The notes under the pieces were generated by a model. That model was not told the origin of the DNA and ran no database searches. It saw nothing but the letters and a program-made list of their open reading frames with translations. From Setaria digitata (taxonomy: Eukaryota > Nematoda > Chromadorea > Rhabditida > Setariidae), in assembly GCA_003640385.1 (NCBI GenBank), contig RCAB01000124.1, forward strand, positions 1-64,000: DNA of 64,000 nt, in the 5' to 3' direction. This document shows positions 26,166 to 44,542 of the stretch, in pieces. The translations under genes and the position numbers were made by a program. Each line of letters starts with the position of its first letter. Position 1 is the stretch's first letter.

Positions 26166-28197
26166 ATGTCTTGGTTGTGGGATTGGGTGTCCGGCATGCT
26201 TAATTACCTTGGTAAGCATGTCTTTTCATTCATTTCATCCATTGTTTTGCATATTTAAAATTAATTATGGATAAGAAAGGTGCCCGTGCATCAGGGCGAT
26301 TTTCTGAATTAATTTCTTGTTTCCATTTCATTCACTATTTATGGACTGACTGAATGTTGGCTTACATGTTTAGTTTAATAAATAAAATCTTTAGGTTCGC
26401 GTTATCCCATCGTAATTTTGGCCTCATGCTTCAGTCGATAAATGTTTGTAGGTTTAACAAAGAAAAATGGTAAATTAGTTTTCTTGGGACTGGATAATGC
26501 CGGTAAAACAACACTTTTGCATATGCTGAAAGACGATCGTATGGCTCAGCATGTTCCAACACTTCATCCTAGTAAAGTTTTGTATTTCACATTGTAGATG
26601 TTCTAGAATTGATGTCTTCACTTTAATATGTAAAAGCAGTTATCGTGGTACGCTGTTGTGTCGTTTTTTTTTTTTTTTTTTTTTTTTTTTGATTGTAATG
26701 CACAGCTTCTGATGTGTTCAGTTGCTTTGACGAATACTTGGAAGGTAGCCCATTTTTTTGCTGTATGAAAATAATTCTTCAAGAGAGAATGAGGTATTTC
26801 TTATTCTGAGCATGAACAACAGAACATCGAAAAAGAAGAAAGTAGAAGAAAAAAAAAACACGTTTCAAATGTTATGCTTGCCACTGACTGCTGGTTTTGT
26901 TTCACTCGTATTTTTTTAATTTGTAATATGGAGCAACTGAATGTTCTTTTAGCTTCTGAAGAACTTTCACTCGGTGGTATTCGCTTCACAACATTTGATC
27001 TTGGTGGACACGAACAAGGTTAGTTCGATGGAATTCCCTTCTACTGTTCAGAAATTGATGAGGTTTCCAAGTTGATATTGACCAAACTGGAAGTTGTTAG
27101 CAGTGAAGTAAGCTTTTTCCATTTTAGGGTAAGCGTCTTGATGAAAAATTTCTGCTGTTACGGAAATTTAATGGCAGGGACTAATGGCAAGGAAAATTCA
27201 AATACAGCTTAATTGGTGTTATTGATGACATTACATGATAAAATTATATACTTTAAGGTGATGCATGAAACATTTTCAGCACGACGTGTTTGGAAGGATT
27301 ATTTTCCAGCTGTAGACGCTATTGTATTTTTAGTGGATTGTGCTGATGTTGAACGGATTGCGGAGAGTAGGCGTGAAGTTCTGTTTTAATCAGTCTATAT
27401 GCTAATTGCTTTTTCATGCAGGAAACAGATGCAGAATGCTGTTTATGCACATGCAAATTTAATTAGGGCAGTTACTTTATACTTCGAACCGATGGTAAAA
27501 TTTTTTGATTCTTTTTATTCCAGCTCGAAAGTTTATTGAGCGATGAGCAAGTGGCTTCTTGTCCATTGCTGATTCTCGGAAATAAGATTGATAAACCGAA
27601 CGCGTTAGGAGAAGATCAACTGAAATGGCATTTGGGAGTAACAAATTTGACCACTGGAAAAGTTGGTTCTAACAAAATTATTATCTTTATACTCAGTAGG
27701 TTACAGTTTATCTTAAGTAAAAATCCTTCAAAACCTCCCAGCACTACTCGTTTCTATTGTCACCCTCTCTCCTGTTTTCACATTATTTTTTCTAACCTTT
27801 AGTTCTTACAGATTTTCTTAAGCCCTCTACACTTGCTTAAATTATATACTAAATTATTGGGACTCAAGACACATACGCAAAAAAAAAGATTTTTAATCCT
27901 TTTATTATTATTATGGTTTTAGCAATGAAATAATGTCGCATTTCATATCAAAATTTATAAGATTTATTTCAAATGAAATTAGTTTTCCTCAGATATGCTT
28001 TGATTTGTTATGAGTGGTGTCCCTTGATCTGTTTGAAGTAGTATTTTGTATTGTATTTTTGTTCTGATTTTATCATTTAGGGACAAATTTCCCGAATGGA
28101 TATATCATCGAGACCAATGGAGGTTTTTATGTGCTCGGTTTTAAGGCGTCAGGGATATGGAGAAGGTTTCAGATGGTTGTCGCAATATTTAGATTAG
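26166..28197 (+). CDS. sar-1: SAR1 small GTPase, COPII coat initiator
   Basis: Six exons: 26166-26211, 26452-26571, 26953-27018, 27280-27377, 27524-27661, 28081-28197. They encode 194 residues, the normal SAR1 size. The N-terminal amphipathic helix [17 protein letters not shown] inserts into the ER membrane. GTP-binding motifs are visible: P-loop GLDNAGKT (28-35), switch I PTLHPTSEEL, switch II DLGGHEQARR, NKID, and CSVL near the end. LDNAGKT and the WKDYFPAVD segment separate SAR1 from ARF proteins. SAR1-GTP recruits SEC23/24 and then SEC13/31, and SEC13 itself is encoded 6 kb upstream. Intron 2 contains about 26 consecutive T. Confidence 0.97.
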
Positions 28198-29312
28198 ATA
28201 TTGCCCCATATTTTCTATTTAACAGAAGTGGAAGGATGTTCGCTTGTCACATTCTCCCAAAACAAGTTCCGTGTAATTCTTTCCATCATAACATAAATTA
28301 ATATATTTTGTCGTTCTTGTCTTTACAGATGTTTTTTATACTTTTGTATTTGGTGTCCATTGAGTGGATGCGGACTTCAGCCAAAAAGATTTGGAATTAT
28401 GAGTCGATGTAGCAAAAGAAAACTGCCTTTCAGAGAGGGTTTAAATTTGTTAACCGTAAGGTAGAGAAAAATTTTTCAGCTGTTTGGATTGTGATGTAAA
28501 ATTGCTGGAATTGACTGGGAGAATGGACATATTGAAAACTTGCAAAAAATAGTGATGGGATTTTGGTATCCGAAAGGGAAATTTTCACATAAATTAAGCT
28601 TATTTTCTGAGATAATTGAAAACTGTCGAGTGATGAGGTTGTGAAAACGTATGGAGACGAACATCTGGTTGGATGAATTCAGCTTATTTTGATGAAGCTG
28701 CCAGTAATCCCAAGAAAATATTGCGGTACCTATGGTCAGGGTAGCATAAATCGTGATATTTTGTCATTAAGTGCAGTGTGCTGAAATGAATGGTTAGGAA
28801 TTTGTCTAGTTTTGCTTTTGTTGATGATTATTTTGGGATAATAAAGAGAATTACGCTGCTGATTGTGTCGGTAATTGCACACATTTCAATGCATAATTGC
28901 TGAAGGAGGTTTGTGTATTGCAAGTTGTCAGTTGGCTGGTAAAGCTCCTGCTAGTTTGAAGCATGATTACAGTCAGCTGTGATGTAGAAACATTTGTTCA
29001 GTTTGATGTTAGCTGTCGGAAAAATGTGTCCCGTTAGTGTTAATATGTAAGAGTCATTCCGACGCTATGGAATTTGAACAAGTTAGGTTTCAGAAGTCTG
29101 TGGCCTGATTTGGGTTGAAAAAGGAGAGGGCTCATTGTTCTCAAGTTTTTTTAACCAGCAAGGATGTTTGAAAGGGCGGCTCACGAGATAGTGGTGCAGG
29201 AGGCGAAACAGCTGTGTTGTGTAAGACAGACGAAATGAAAATATCCTTAAGCAACTGTTCACCATTCGTGAAACATTCCAATCGTTGACTCGGTTCTCGA
29301 CTTGATTTGTCG
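28198..29312. other. Intergenic region, SAR1 to next + gene
   Basis: This is 1.1 kb without a supported exon. It is less AT-rich than its neighbours, with short frames on the minus strand (28476-28664, 29083-29265) that lack splice or family support. It should contain the SAR1 3' UTR and the next promoter. Confidence 0.5.
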
Positions 29313-32124
29313 ATGGAAAGCGATAGTATTGTGTGGATTAAGGAGGAAGTTCCAGTCAGTATTTATCCATTGTCTGAATTACCGGATTCTGCGACCGCGT
29401 TCACCAGTTCATTATCACAAGTGAGCAAGTTTTTGCATTAACCAAATAATTCGTTGGGGTAGGAAATGAGTTTAAGTCTGCTAGCTGGACGTTTTCCTTG
29501 CTTATCACAATATAAGCAAATGATTTTTGGATAGTAGGTATTGGCTTCAAAGCAGATGGTTACTAAATAACTGCTTGAACTATGATACATTCTGTGACAA
29601 ATATGCTCTAGGGAAATTTGGCATCCAGAAGTGATAATGATAATGTAATAGCTCCCTTATATCATACTTTCAATACATTTTAATCTGTTTTGTCAAATTA
29701 AAACACTATCCATGTTTATTTATTTACATTTTTAATTCTCATATTTTATATCTACTTTTACTCAGTTGGACAGTTTTGAGCAAGATCAGGATAAGGATAC
29801 TACTGGTGAAGATGCATCATCTCAGATAATCGTTCAATTCTTTAATGGAAAGAATGAGAATGTATCTGCCCAATTCAACGAAAATGAGGAAGAAAATGGA
29901 AGTTTTGTTCTTAATAAAGAGTTTGACATCACGGAATATGAAAAAAAACTATACAGTAATGCCAAACAAGCAATGGGTTTAATCGATGATTTATGTAATC
30001 GTTCTGAACAAATCACCGGACAACAGAAGGAAACATTGCTCAGGTTATGTATGACTCCTGTTGTTAATGAAAAACTCTCGAAACCGCACTATCTCAAGTC
30101 TCCCTCTTTATATCATTTTCAGGCTTTCATGAAATCTTCATAGTTTGCGTAAATTTTTCTCAAATTTATATTTTCAAACCTTCGCCCTTTATCTTAGATT
30201 AGAAGAAGAACAGCAGGAATGGCGAAAGATTGCTGAAAAGATGGAAGAAATTACGAAACAAAATGAACAACTTGCCGCTGCAAAAAAAGAGGTCAGTTTC
30301 TAAACATTGTTGCGACGAAGATTTTTAAAATAATATAACCTTTCCTTTCATTTATCTTATTATCCACTTTTCTTTGTAGTGGTAACTCTTCGTCATCGCG
30401 AGTATTAAACTGGAATATGAATTGACTATAATATTTTAAATTCCATTTTTTTTTTACTTGACTCATTTGGCACCATCGTGGAATGGCAATTCCGTACAAG
30501 AGCTTTATGGCTTTTTAATACTCTTTGGGGATTCATCACAGACTATGATCCTCAAATTGTTCATGACTTTGGTCTGATTCAAAATTATTTTATTACTGAT
30601 CCACAACATTATTAATTAATTGTTGTAGCTCGAACAGCGCATAGCTGAACAGAGTGCTCAGCAAGAAGGAAGTGGTGAGGGAATTAGGCCTCAGAAAATG
30701 CTACCTCAGTAAGTTACAGACTTCCTTCAAGTTGATTTTGCTATAGAGATATCTCAAGGACCAGTATCGCTCTCAAATGATTCTTGAAAAGAAACGTCGT
30801 GGGCACTACCCTAATTCCTAACTTTGTTGTAATTTTATATTTAATCATTATCTGGACACTTTTACATTATTTTAAAGGTTGGAATGGCAAAGAGTGGATA
30901 GTTCATATATTGGTAATAGCGATCTATCACAACCAAACAGCGCCACGTTCCTTCGCAGCACCGACAAAATCGTGGTCACTGATCAGGATAATGGCTTATT
31001 GCTTTTCTCTACAGAATCAGGACTCATCAGAAAAGTGGCGAGTTCGGGATGGAAATGGCCACAATCGGCTGTCTACACCCCTGATGATAAAATCTTGGTG
31101 AATATGTAGTTGGGATTTTTCCAAGCAAACTTTTCGGATACTTTTTTTTTATTTTTCATATTTCAGCGCTCTGTATCTTCACGTAAATTGAAGTTTAAAA
31201 AACTTCCTTTAATTTTGATACAAGAAATCATATTGCTTTTCTTCTCTGCAATCTGGTGAGCATGACAATAATACATAGATGTTGCAAATTCTTGTTATTT
31301 GGTGGATTATATTTGTTCAGGTCAGACTCCGGGAATTTTCAAAGACGGCTATTAAGCATAGCTAAGTAAATTACAGATTTCGGCTATCGTAAAGGAACAA
31401 AGTGGAAACAAAATAGTATGGAAACGTAATTTGATAAAATTTGATGACAATCTGGAACTTGTTTCGAGGATTGAAGGACCAAAGTGGATAGAAAATGAAA
31501 CGATTGCGAGAGAGCATTTGTGCATCGCACCAAATGGCTATATATATTTATGCGTTACTGCTGATACGTTTTCGGCACTCTATGAACTTACAATTGATGG
31601 TCAGTGGACTGAGCTTTGCCATAAACGTAGTGCAAGATTTTCCAACATACAGGTGATTACTAGTAATTTTGCTTTTGTATAATGTTAAAACTCAATGAAT
31701 CAGTCCGAAGTGATTATCCAGATTCTTGTTTCTCAGCACCCACTGAAATCCACTTTTACAGTATTCATGTACGAAGAGGTTATAGATACTGGCTGTGATC
31801 GGTCCGATAACGGAACTTTTGCTCGTGGAACAAAGACGAGGTTACATTTGGCTACTCAGTATTCGGGAATCCACAATATGCGCTCGAAATATGATTGCTG
31901 CAGTAGAGAAACCTGGGGCAATGTGTATTGATGACCAAAATCAGCTCTTCATCCATGACATTAGCCAGTCGAAAATTCGCCTTTTAGAAACGCACGTTTT
32001 CGAGCCGCTCCAGGACGTTGCTCTTACTTTCAAAAATTTAACCGCTATTACAGCTTATCAAGGGCTTCTTGTCGCTGTATACTGTGCAGACAAAATTATC
32101 CAGATCCATAGGTATTCCCATTAA
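29313..32124 (+). CDS. Unrecognised coiled-coil protein with NHL-like beta-propeller
   Basis: Seven exons join in phase: 29313-29420, 29766-30043, 30198-30291, 30629-30708, 30878-31097, 31377-31652, 31786-32124. They encode 464 residues. Residues 1-120 are acidic and low-complexity. Residues about 115-165 form a charged coiled coil (EEEQQEWRKIAEKMEEITKQ..). From about residue 190 there are repeated strand units such as TDKIVVTDQDNGLLLFSTES, APNGYIYLCVTADTFSALYE and GAMCIDDQNQLFIHDISQSK. The pattern [hydrophobic]xVxDxxNxxIxxF recalls NHL or six-blade propellers. No RING or B-box is seen, so it is not a full TRIM-NHL protein. I do not recognise the family. The last acceptor (GTTATAG at 31785) is chosen because the propeller frame opens only after an in-frame TAG there. 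Confidence 0.7.
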
Positions 32125-33709
32125 AAAGATTCCAAACAAGTTCACTGTCTGAAGCTTTTCACTCCATTAACGCAAAACTCAGTAGTACCCCTTTTAGTTC
32201 CTATTACATACCGTAACCACGCGACCGGCCATTTACCCGGATGACCTGGAACAGAAACAATTACAAGACTCACCACAGACTTCACAAATCGGTACTGTTA
32301 AATCCCTCAGGTCCTTTTTCCCCTACTGTAAATACCGATCATTCATTAATTATATTGCATCACTATAGCAAAATTCAGCCAAAGATGAGCCTTTCACAAA
32401 CCATGAGAAGCCTCACTTGAGAGAACAAAAGTTTCAATTAATGGCTGCAGAATCCATTTCCTTATGCATTACGTTAACAAAGAAAAAATAATAATAGTTA
32501 TAAAAATAAAAGATGAAATATTCCCACTCTCTTAATATAAGTAACTGATCAGTCAATGAAGCATATATTACATACGTAAACCCCAAATCAGTATCAATTC
32601 TGTTCTGTTTGTATGAGAAAAGCAACAACAGTACAGAAACGAAGTTCGAAAACTATCCCCATTAACCTATAATTTTCTTTTGGTGATAGTAGAATCCTAT
32701 CTTCTTCTAAATGATCCTATGAACAAATCCTAACCAGAGAGTTTTCGAATATCGATTGAATGCGATAAATTGTTCATAAACTGTTAATCTGCAAAGAAGA
32801 CGCATCTCTAAAGAATTTGTGAAGTAGATAAAACTCATTTGTGTTTTCAATTCAAAAACCTTGCGTCATTAAATAAATATATTTATTTAAAAAATAAATG
32901 ATCATAGCGCGGGTCGGAGGGTATAGTCCTTAATCATCCAAAAATACGAAGTAATAGAAAAAAAAAAAAAAACACTATTTAGGAGAAGTCCAAGGGACTT
33001 GGCAAAACAAATAAAAACCTGATCTGAAGTTCATCAAAAATGTCAAAACAATCTTAGATGAGGTGGATACGCTGATAACCAACATAACACTTTGGGGCAT
33101 GAAGTCAAACACTCACTCTAAGTGCAAAACTGAAGATAAAGGACGGATATGCAAGTAATAAATAGCATCTCAGTATTCGAAAGCTATTTAAAGAATGGTA
33201 ATCAAAGCTTAAAAAAAACAGATTTTAATAAAATTTACAATGACATGAAGAAAGCAGAAAAACAATGATATAATACCCGGAAAATGACACGTCTTGAAAG
33301 GCATATATTAGAGCAAAAGACTCTTTTTTGTAAACATTACAGGTAAAAAGATGCTTTTTTTAGTCATGTAAGTCGGTATAAACTACTTACTTCCTTTTCT
33401 TGAGTTCCACCTTTTTTTTTTCGAAAAATATTTGCCAATGGCCGCCTTAACCGTCGCGGAAAAAAAAATTATTGAAATGAGAAATGAGATCCAGCATAAC
33501 TGAACCATCCTTCATAAAATGGGAAATAACACCAATTAGAGACTTGAAAATTCATAGAATTTAAAAAGACGTTGTGCTTCAATGAAATGAGAAGCACTTG
33601 ACAACATCACGCAGTAGCATAGTAATTTTTAAAGAAAAAATAATACTTGTCAGCCGAAAAGTTTGAGCAGGGAGGAACATACACATTACTTCGCATATAG
33701 GACTTAAAT
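32125..33709. other. Spacer between convergent genes, about 1.6 kb
   Basis: This is AT-rich, low-information sequence between the propeller gene (+) and the sorting nexin gene (-). Short A-runs occur (about 32958-32971). No exon-like block with matching splice phases was found. Confidence 0.55.
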
Positions 33710-38809
<5,100 letters not shown>

Positions 38810-41308
38810 ACTTCCGTACTCTGTCTTTTGTACGGCAAGACCTGCAATAACCCAACACTTGTGCAACTATACTTTCTTTTCAAAACACTGTATCAAGGAA
38901 TTTAGAAACTGTAAACAGATCAAATTTAAAGTCTACGTAAGTATATAAATGACAATATAAATGCATCAACAGTTAGAAGCCTACGGTAAAGTATCCTATG
39001 ACGCTAAATATTCAATTCGATGATGGACCTCAAATTAACAATGACACTTTAATGTTATTGTTAATTTGAGGAAGAAGGGGAAGTGAAGTTAATTCCAACA
39101 TGAACTCTACAGAACCTTCACTTGATATTAAAAGCCTTAATAATAGTTTCAACATTGTGTCATCAGCGGGAAAATACGTCAGGGGTTCGGTATATCATCG
39201 AGCTGCGTAAAAAGAAAAAATAAACTTTCTAAAAGAGGTTACTTTCCACAGTAATTGACACAGCGTAAAATTTCTCTCAATATTCGCTCACATAATATAG
39301 AATTATATCCAAAGTTGTCAAAAGTAACATCTGATATATTGCCGTATGTCGAATTCAAGTAACTCGACACGAAAACACAAGTCTTCTAGATTAGGGGATA
39401 AGATCCCTTATGAGAACGTAACCGTTGAGATTTGCCTATTTAAAGCAAGTGTTCGAAATTTGACATCATGATACTAAGTTTTACTGCATTACGTTCATAA
39501 ACATATTTACCCCATATTATAAAAAAACATTTCTAATTCTATCGAAATCGTTGCCATTTGTGCAACAACGAAAATTACGAAGAAATGTTAGTGCATATAG
39601 CAAACCCAACCGGGCACAGCAACAACACACATTTGTTGACTTCATGACCTTCCCGGTAAGCTCATGACAAGATAACGAAGAGCTCCAGAGTCATTACTTC
39701 ACATACGTATCAACCAAGAAACAAGATAATCGCGCTCGGATTCTTCACTACATATGCATATGGCCGCGTTATGCAACAATCCTTCAAGTATGGGAAGTTT
39801 TCCAGAAGGTTTAATATTTAAGGGGAAAAGTATCAGGAAGTTTAATCAAGAAAAAGTGATAGGATTTTGTACGACCACTCATTCATGAACACATCGAAAG
39901 GTACATGCTCCCTCACATCCCCAAGGTTTTTGTCTTCATCCGACTGCACTGTTGATGATTGTCACTAAAAATAACGTCATGAAGATAAGTCGTATGAACT
40001 AAGTAGTTCGCCTTTAGGTATAAATTTTAAGTTTCCTTCACAATTCTTATTAGCAATTTAAGGTAGGTTGTTTTTTAGAAGTATTCTACGGTAGGCACAG
40101 CTAATACAGCATGAAAATTACATAAAGTTACTTCATTTTAGAAAATGTCTGCACACACTTCTCATGGTGTAGCGAGGCCTGTGGAGCTTCTCTCCTTTTT
40201 TATTCTAACTCTTGAAAAAATGAAGTTAGAATTTTCGCCACAGATCCATTTAATCCGTCTAGGAATGGGTCGGAAATGAAAATCTGCATAAGATACTTCC
40301 CAATTGCTGTAAAAATGGAGGCACGGCCACAGAATAAAAATATATCCTTCCGCATCAAACACTGTGCATGGGAGGTGGGAAGGTATTAATTTAGCGAAAT
40401 AGTTTAAACACAACTTTGTAATTTATTAACGATCGATACAAAAAGAAAATAGTGAAACACAATAGTTGCATTGTGCCCCTAATGGTTTGTAATCTAGTAG
40501 TACCATGTAGTAGTGATCGGAAGTGGTTTTCTCTGTAAGGGGCGGAGGTCGTCGGATGGTATAGGGGAAGGGGCGGGGGTCTGGTGACGTCACGTCTACG
40601 ACATTAAGTAATTATATTGAAATTTAATTCAAATTCAGTCAAATATGGGCTTCAGAAATGTTAACTACGTAGTTCGTCTCATGGTTTTGCAACATAGTGT
40701 GTTAAAATTTTTTTTATAATTTATTGCTAATTTATGCGAAAGCAGTTTCGTGATAATCGATTATGAAGCATTTTTTTTAGTTGATTCTCAATCACAGCAC
40801 CCACAAGAAGCATCTTTTCTTTTTCGATTTTTTGTTTGCCCTAACTTCTCACTGATTCCGCGTTCATATTTACCAGTCATTGCGAAAAATGAGTGCCATT
40901 TTTCTTTAATTACCTTTTGAGTTGTAGTAAAGGTTTGACTGGACATGAGCACCGAAATGAATCTGCATGCGTGAAACATGCATGCTCTGAATAAACTTTT
41001 CCGTGTTACATCAGAATAATTAGACGACAGAGAATGGAAAACCTATCAAGTGTTTACGGCATAACTTTTTTTTAGTAGGATTAATTTTATGACTTTACCG
41101 TGAAGGTTGTTTTGGATGCAGTTAGGGAATTTCTAGAAATACTTTATAATTGGTATCATTACCGCCGTGTCATTGCCAGATACAATTCAGCCGCTATCCT
41201 CCTGGTTATCAGTCCTGTGTTATTATTTATATAATGCCTTTAAGATCTCAGAAGCAGTATAGTTCACAGTGATTAAAATAAATGTAACTTTATAGATACT
41301 TGTTTGGA
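38810..41308. other. Divergent intergenic region, sorting nexin (-) to BCL9-like (+)
   Basis: This is 2.5 kb between head-to-head genes. A TTATTGCAG acceptor at about 38842 lies 33 nt before the sorting nexin ATG. The middle is AT-rich and empty. A GC-rich island near 40530-40600 looks like promoter sequence. Open frames such as 40162-40413 (minus) lack family or splice support. Confidence 0.5.
40568..40592. promoter_or_regulatory. Candidate promoter elements: GC box and CRE
   Basis: A GGGGCGGGGG-type GC box is followed within 10 bp by the perfect palindrome TGACGTCA (40585-40592), the consensus for CREB/ATF-type bZIP factors. They lie in the only GC-rich island of the intergenic region, about 0.7 kb upstream of the BCL9-like start. 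Function is inferred from motif and setting only. Confidence 0.45.
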
Positions 41309-44300
41309 ATGTCACTGGATAACGGAGGTGCTGCACACGGCTCACATTATCCCAGTCATGATTTCGCAACATTTGGACACTGTAAAACGAAAGCCGATAC
41401 CACCACTGATCTGGGTGAAGAATGCACTGATTTTTATAATATCAAGAAGCCAACATCCGCATCATCGGTTACGTTGAAGCAAACCTCGACACCATCACCG
41501 AGTTATCCATCAGCAAATTCGTGGCCTGGATTTGGAAGCCGTTATACTCATAGCGGCGAAGACATTCAGGTTCCTACTGTAGACTCTATCAGGTCACCAT
41601 GTGCTGTCAAGTGCGAGTTACCTTTTCGACAACAAAAAGTAAATTTTGGTTTTGTCATTGGGAGATGCTGAAAATGGGGAGGAGGGGGGAGGGGAGAGGG
41701 GATCAGTTTGACTGCAGCAGAAAACGCCTCTCCGGTGAGAATTTCCTCCATTTTATGTTTCTTATTTATCTGGTAAATACCTTTTCCAACCTGGTCATTT
41801 TCTGTTTTCTGGAATTACATTGTAGAATCAGGTCCACTTACACTTTTTGGGAAATTTTTGATAATATGCTAGTTTCTAGTTTTCACGTGAAATAGCGTCC
41901 TCTTTAGGCGGGAAGACGTATATATGTATTTTCATCAAAAATGGCAAACGATGCGGCTATTGGCGTGCGTCAGAAGAAATATGAGTCGATTATTGCCTGG
42001 CATGAAGCGAATTGCCGGCCAAGTACATCTAAATGCGATTTCGCGGATGATTGCCAGGCGGCACCGGTCTCGAAGAAAAAAAGACGTAGTGTGGTTAGTC
42101 GTGTGTGCTCAATTTTTTTCCTTTTAATGCATTTCTCTTTAACAGTTTTCTTTTTTTTTTTTTCTGGTTGTTTCAAATGATTTTGTATTTAGCCATACGA
42201 TGTAGGAATATTTCCAACCGATAGGTTGTGTCCGTAGTGGAGGTAACAGATTACAGTGTGTTTGTCATGGAATCCTAAGAGTAACGATGAGAACTTTGGT
42301 ATAAAAATACGAGTATTTTTAGTGGTGAAGCGAAACCAAATGTCTAAGTTAACGAGACCTTTACTTGCGTTTTTTTTTTTTTTAATTCTCAGATTTCAGC
42401 AAGACTATAGGAATGGATCACCGATGAGGTCATGTGGTACACCTTCTGTATGTAGCCCTTCAAGTACCATGCTTCCAACACCTTCACAGACAAGCGGAGA
42501 ATCGAGTGGAAATCCACCAAGTAATCCCTCTGAGACACCTTCTGGAGAATTGCTCAACCCAGATGACCACACTGATATCGGCGATAATCCATTAAGGTAT
42601 TGTTTAACATCTCCTTAATGCTCATCAGCAAGTAATTTGTTGATTTTAAAACTAGATTTAAATTTTTATTTGTGTATGACATTCTCTGTCTTTTACAGAA
42701 GAATGGAACGTATGACACAGGATTCGCTTTTTGAACCTCCCACAAAATTATGCCGTACATCAGAAAACAGTCAACCTGCAAGAAGGTAGGCTTAATTAAT
42801 GCAGCATAGGTGTGGACCTGAATATCCTTTATTGCACTTTGTATATTTTCTAATAAGGAGGCTTGATTAAGTAGAGTTGAACTCTTCTAGCTAATTATGC
42901 CATTCAGATATTGCGAGTTTTACATAGTGGATAATCTTTCATATATTAGATCCTTGTTCCTTTAGAGTCTCACATATTTAAGGTTGAAGTTCAAACCTTA
43001 AAGCATTATGTTCACATGTCACTGACATTTTAATCAGTAGTTTGTTGAGTCATCGGTAACCTGCTGTCAACATGTCAAGCGTATTGAATGCTTATGTTTA
43101 CAATGATCTTTTTGGTTACACTTCTTCCTTTTTTCTCCACAAACAGTCAGTTTGTTTCATAACTTTTTTTATGTTGTAACTTATTTTTCAGAGAACAAGA
43201 TCGTAATGCAAAGTTGGAAAAAATGCGGACACTTGAACAGCAAATAATGTATGATAAAGCTAAAACAGAATGGGATCGTATGATGCACGAACATGAAGCA
43301 ATTAAAATGACCCGTGGTCATATGCCTACTTTGATACCAGCTTGTTCCTCCCAAACATCTGTTCCGGCTCCTTACTCGTGTACCTTCGCTAATCAAAACG
43401 GAATGTTGATGCAAGGGCCTTGTCGACGTCCGATATATCCACAGCCAGTTCAATCAACAGAACCGCCACCATCTTCAGTGTCTAATATATCCATGAACGC
43501 TTCGATGATGGTCTCATTGCCGCAAACTTCTGGCCCAAACATGCCAATGTCCCAGCCATTAAGGCCATCTCTTAATCCCTCCGTTTGCGGCATGCAGTAT
43601 TCACAGTGTGGTTTCATGTGTTGCCCTTATCCCCCTAGTACATATGCTCCTCCACAAGGTTATGCGCATGTAAACGGTACGGCGTCGTCATGCTTTCCTT
43701 CAAATTTCGCCTCCAGTAATGGAAATATTGCGTCGCAGCCCAGAGAGTAGGTTCTATATTCGTCGAAACTTTTTTTTTTTTAGCGGTCTGAGCTTTGTTG
43801 TCTGACAAAATCATTTTTACTACAGCGACCATCATTTATTTCTTGTAATCTTATGGTTTTTTTTTTTTTTTTTTTTCTTTTTTACAGCTATAATATGTAC
43901 CAACAAGGAATTCGAACGATGTGTTCATCTGAGAAAATAGAATGCGAGATGTGGAACAGGCAAATACCACCGGTGTCTGCTGACTTTAGTAGTACTTTTC
44001 CTGACCAAAAAGTGCAGTATCACCTTGTAAGTAGTGTTTTTTTTTTTTTTTTTTTCTACGCTCAGTCTTCTGTCATACACAATTACGAAAGGGGGATTCC
44101 TGAATGCTTATATAACGTCTCATACTACTTAGGACTTAGGGTTGTGTTATACCAAAAACGTGGAATATCACTACAAATATGCACAGTATATATATCCTTC
44201 TAAATGGAGGAGGGAGTGCAACATTTTATTAGATATTTAGTATCAAGCATCGAAGCAGCAGCAGCATATAAACCGCAGAATTTCATCACTTTTCGTATGA

Positions 44301-44542
44301 CCCTATTTACCTTCATTGTCTGGGTCATTGGTAGTTCTAGTTCCTACTTTCATAGTAGCACCATTGTGGCTTGCTGATATCTCGTGAAATATAACCTCTT
44401 CTTGTACAACAAGACCCTGTTTACTTTCGTCGTAAATTCTGTTTTCCTCCTTTTCTTTATGAAATACTTTTTTTAGAATGGTACAGTAGGAGACAACAAA
44501 TTGTTGGATACGGTTGCCAACACGAATGCAATGTTTGCTTAA
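41309..44542 (+). CDS. BCL9/Legless-like Wnt co-activator candidate
   Basis: Seven exons join in phase: 41309-41638, 41908-42093, 42400-42596, 42699-42785, 43192-43746, 43888-44026, 44477-44542. They encode 519 residues. Residues 113-145 read RRIYVFSSKMANDAAIGVRQ and then KKYESIIAWHEANC. This aligns without gaps to the HD1 (Pygopus-binding) motif of BCL9, VYVFSTEMANKAAEAVLKGQ then VETIVSFHIQNIS. A basic SKKKRR stretch (about 165) could be a nuclear signal. Residues about 267-305 are one long charged helix, EQDRNAKLEKMRTLEQQIMY then AKTEWDRMMHEHEAIK, resembling HD2 (beta-catenin-binding) and HD3 run together. The rest is Pro/Ser/Met-rich and disordered, as in BCL9. BCL9 links beta-catenin to Pygopus and the ChiLS/TCF complex in the nucleus. 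HD1 is a strong call; HD2 and function are inference. Confidence 0.7.

Noticed and set aside
40162..40413. Minus-strand 83-codon ORF
   Set aside because: No family likeness or splice phases; it falls in the divergent spacer.
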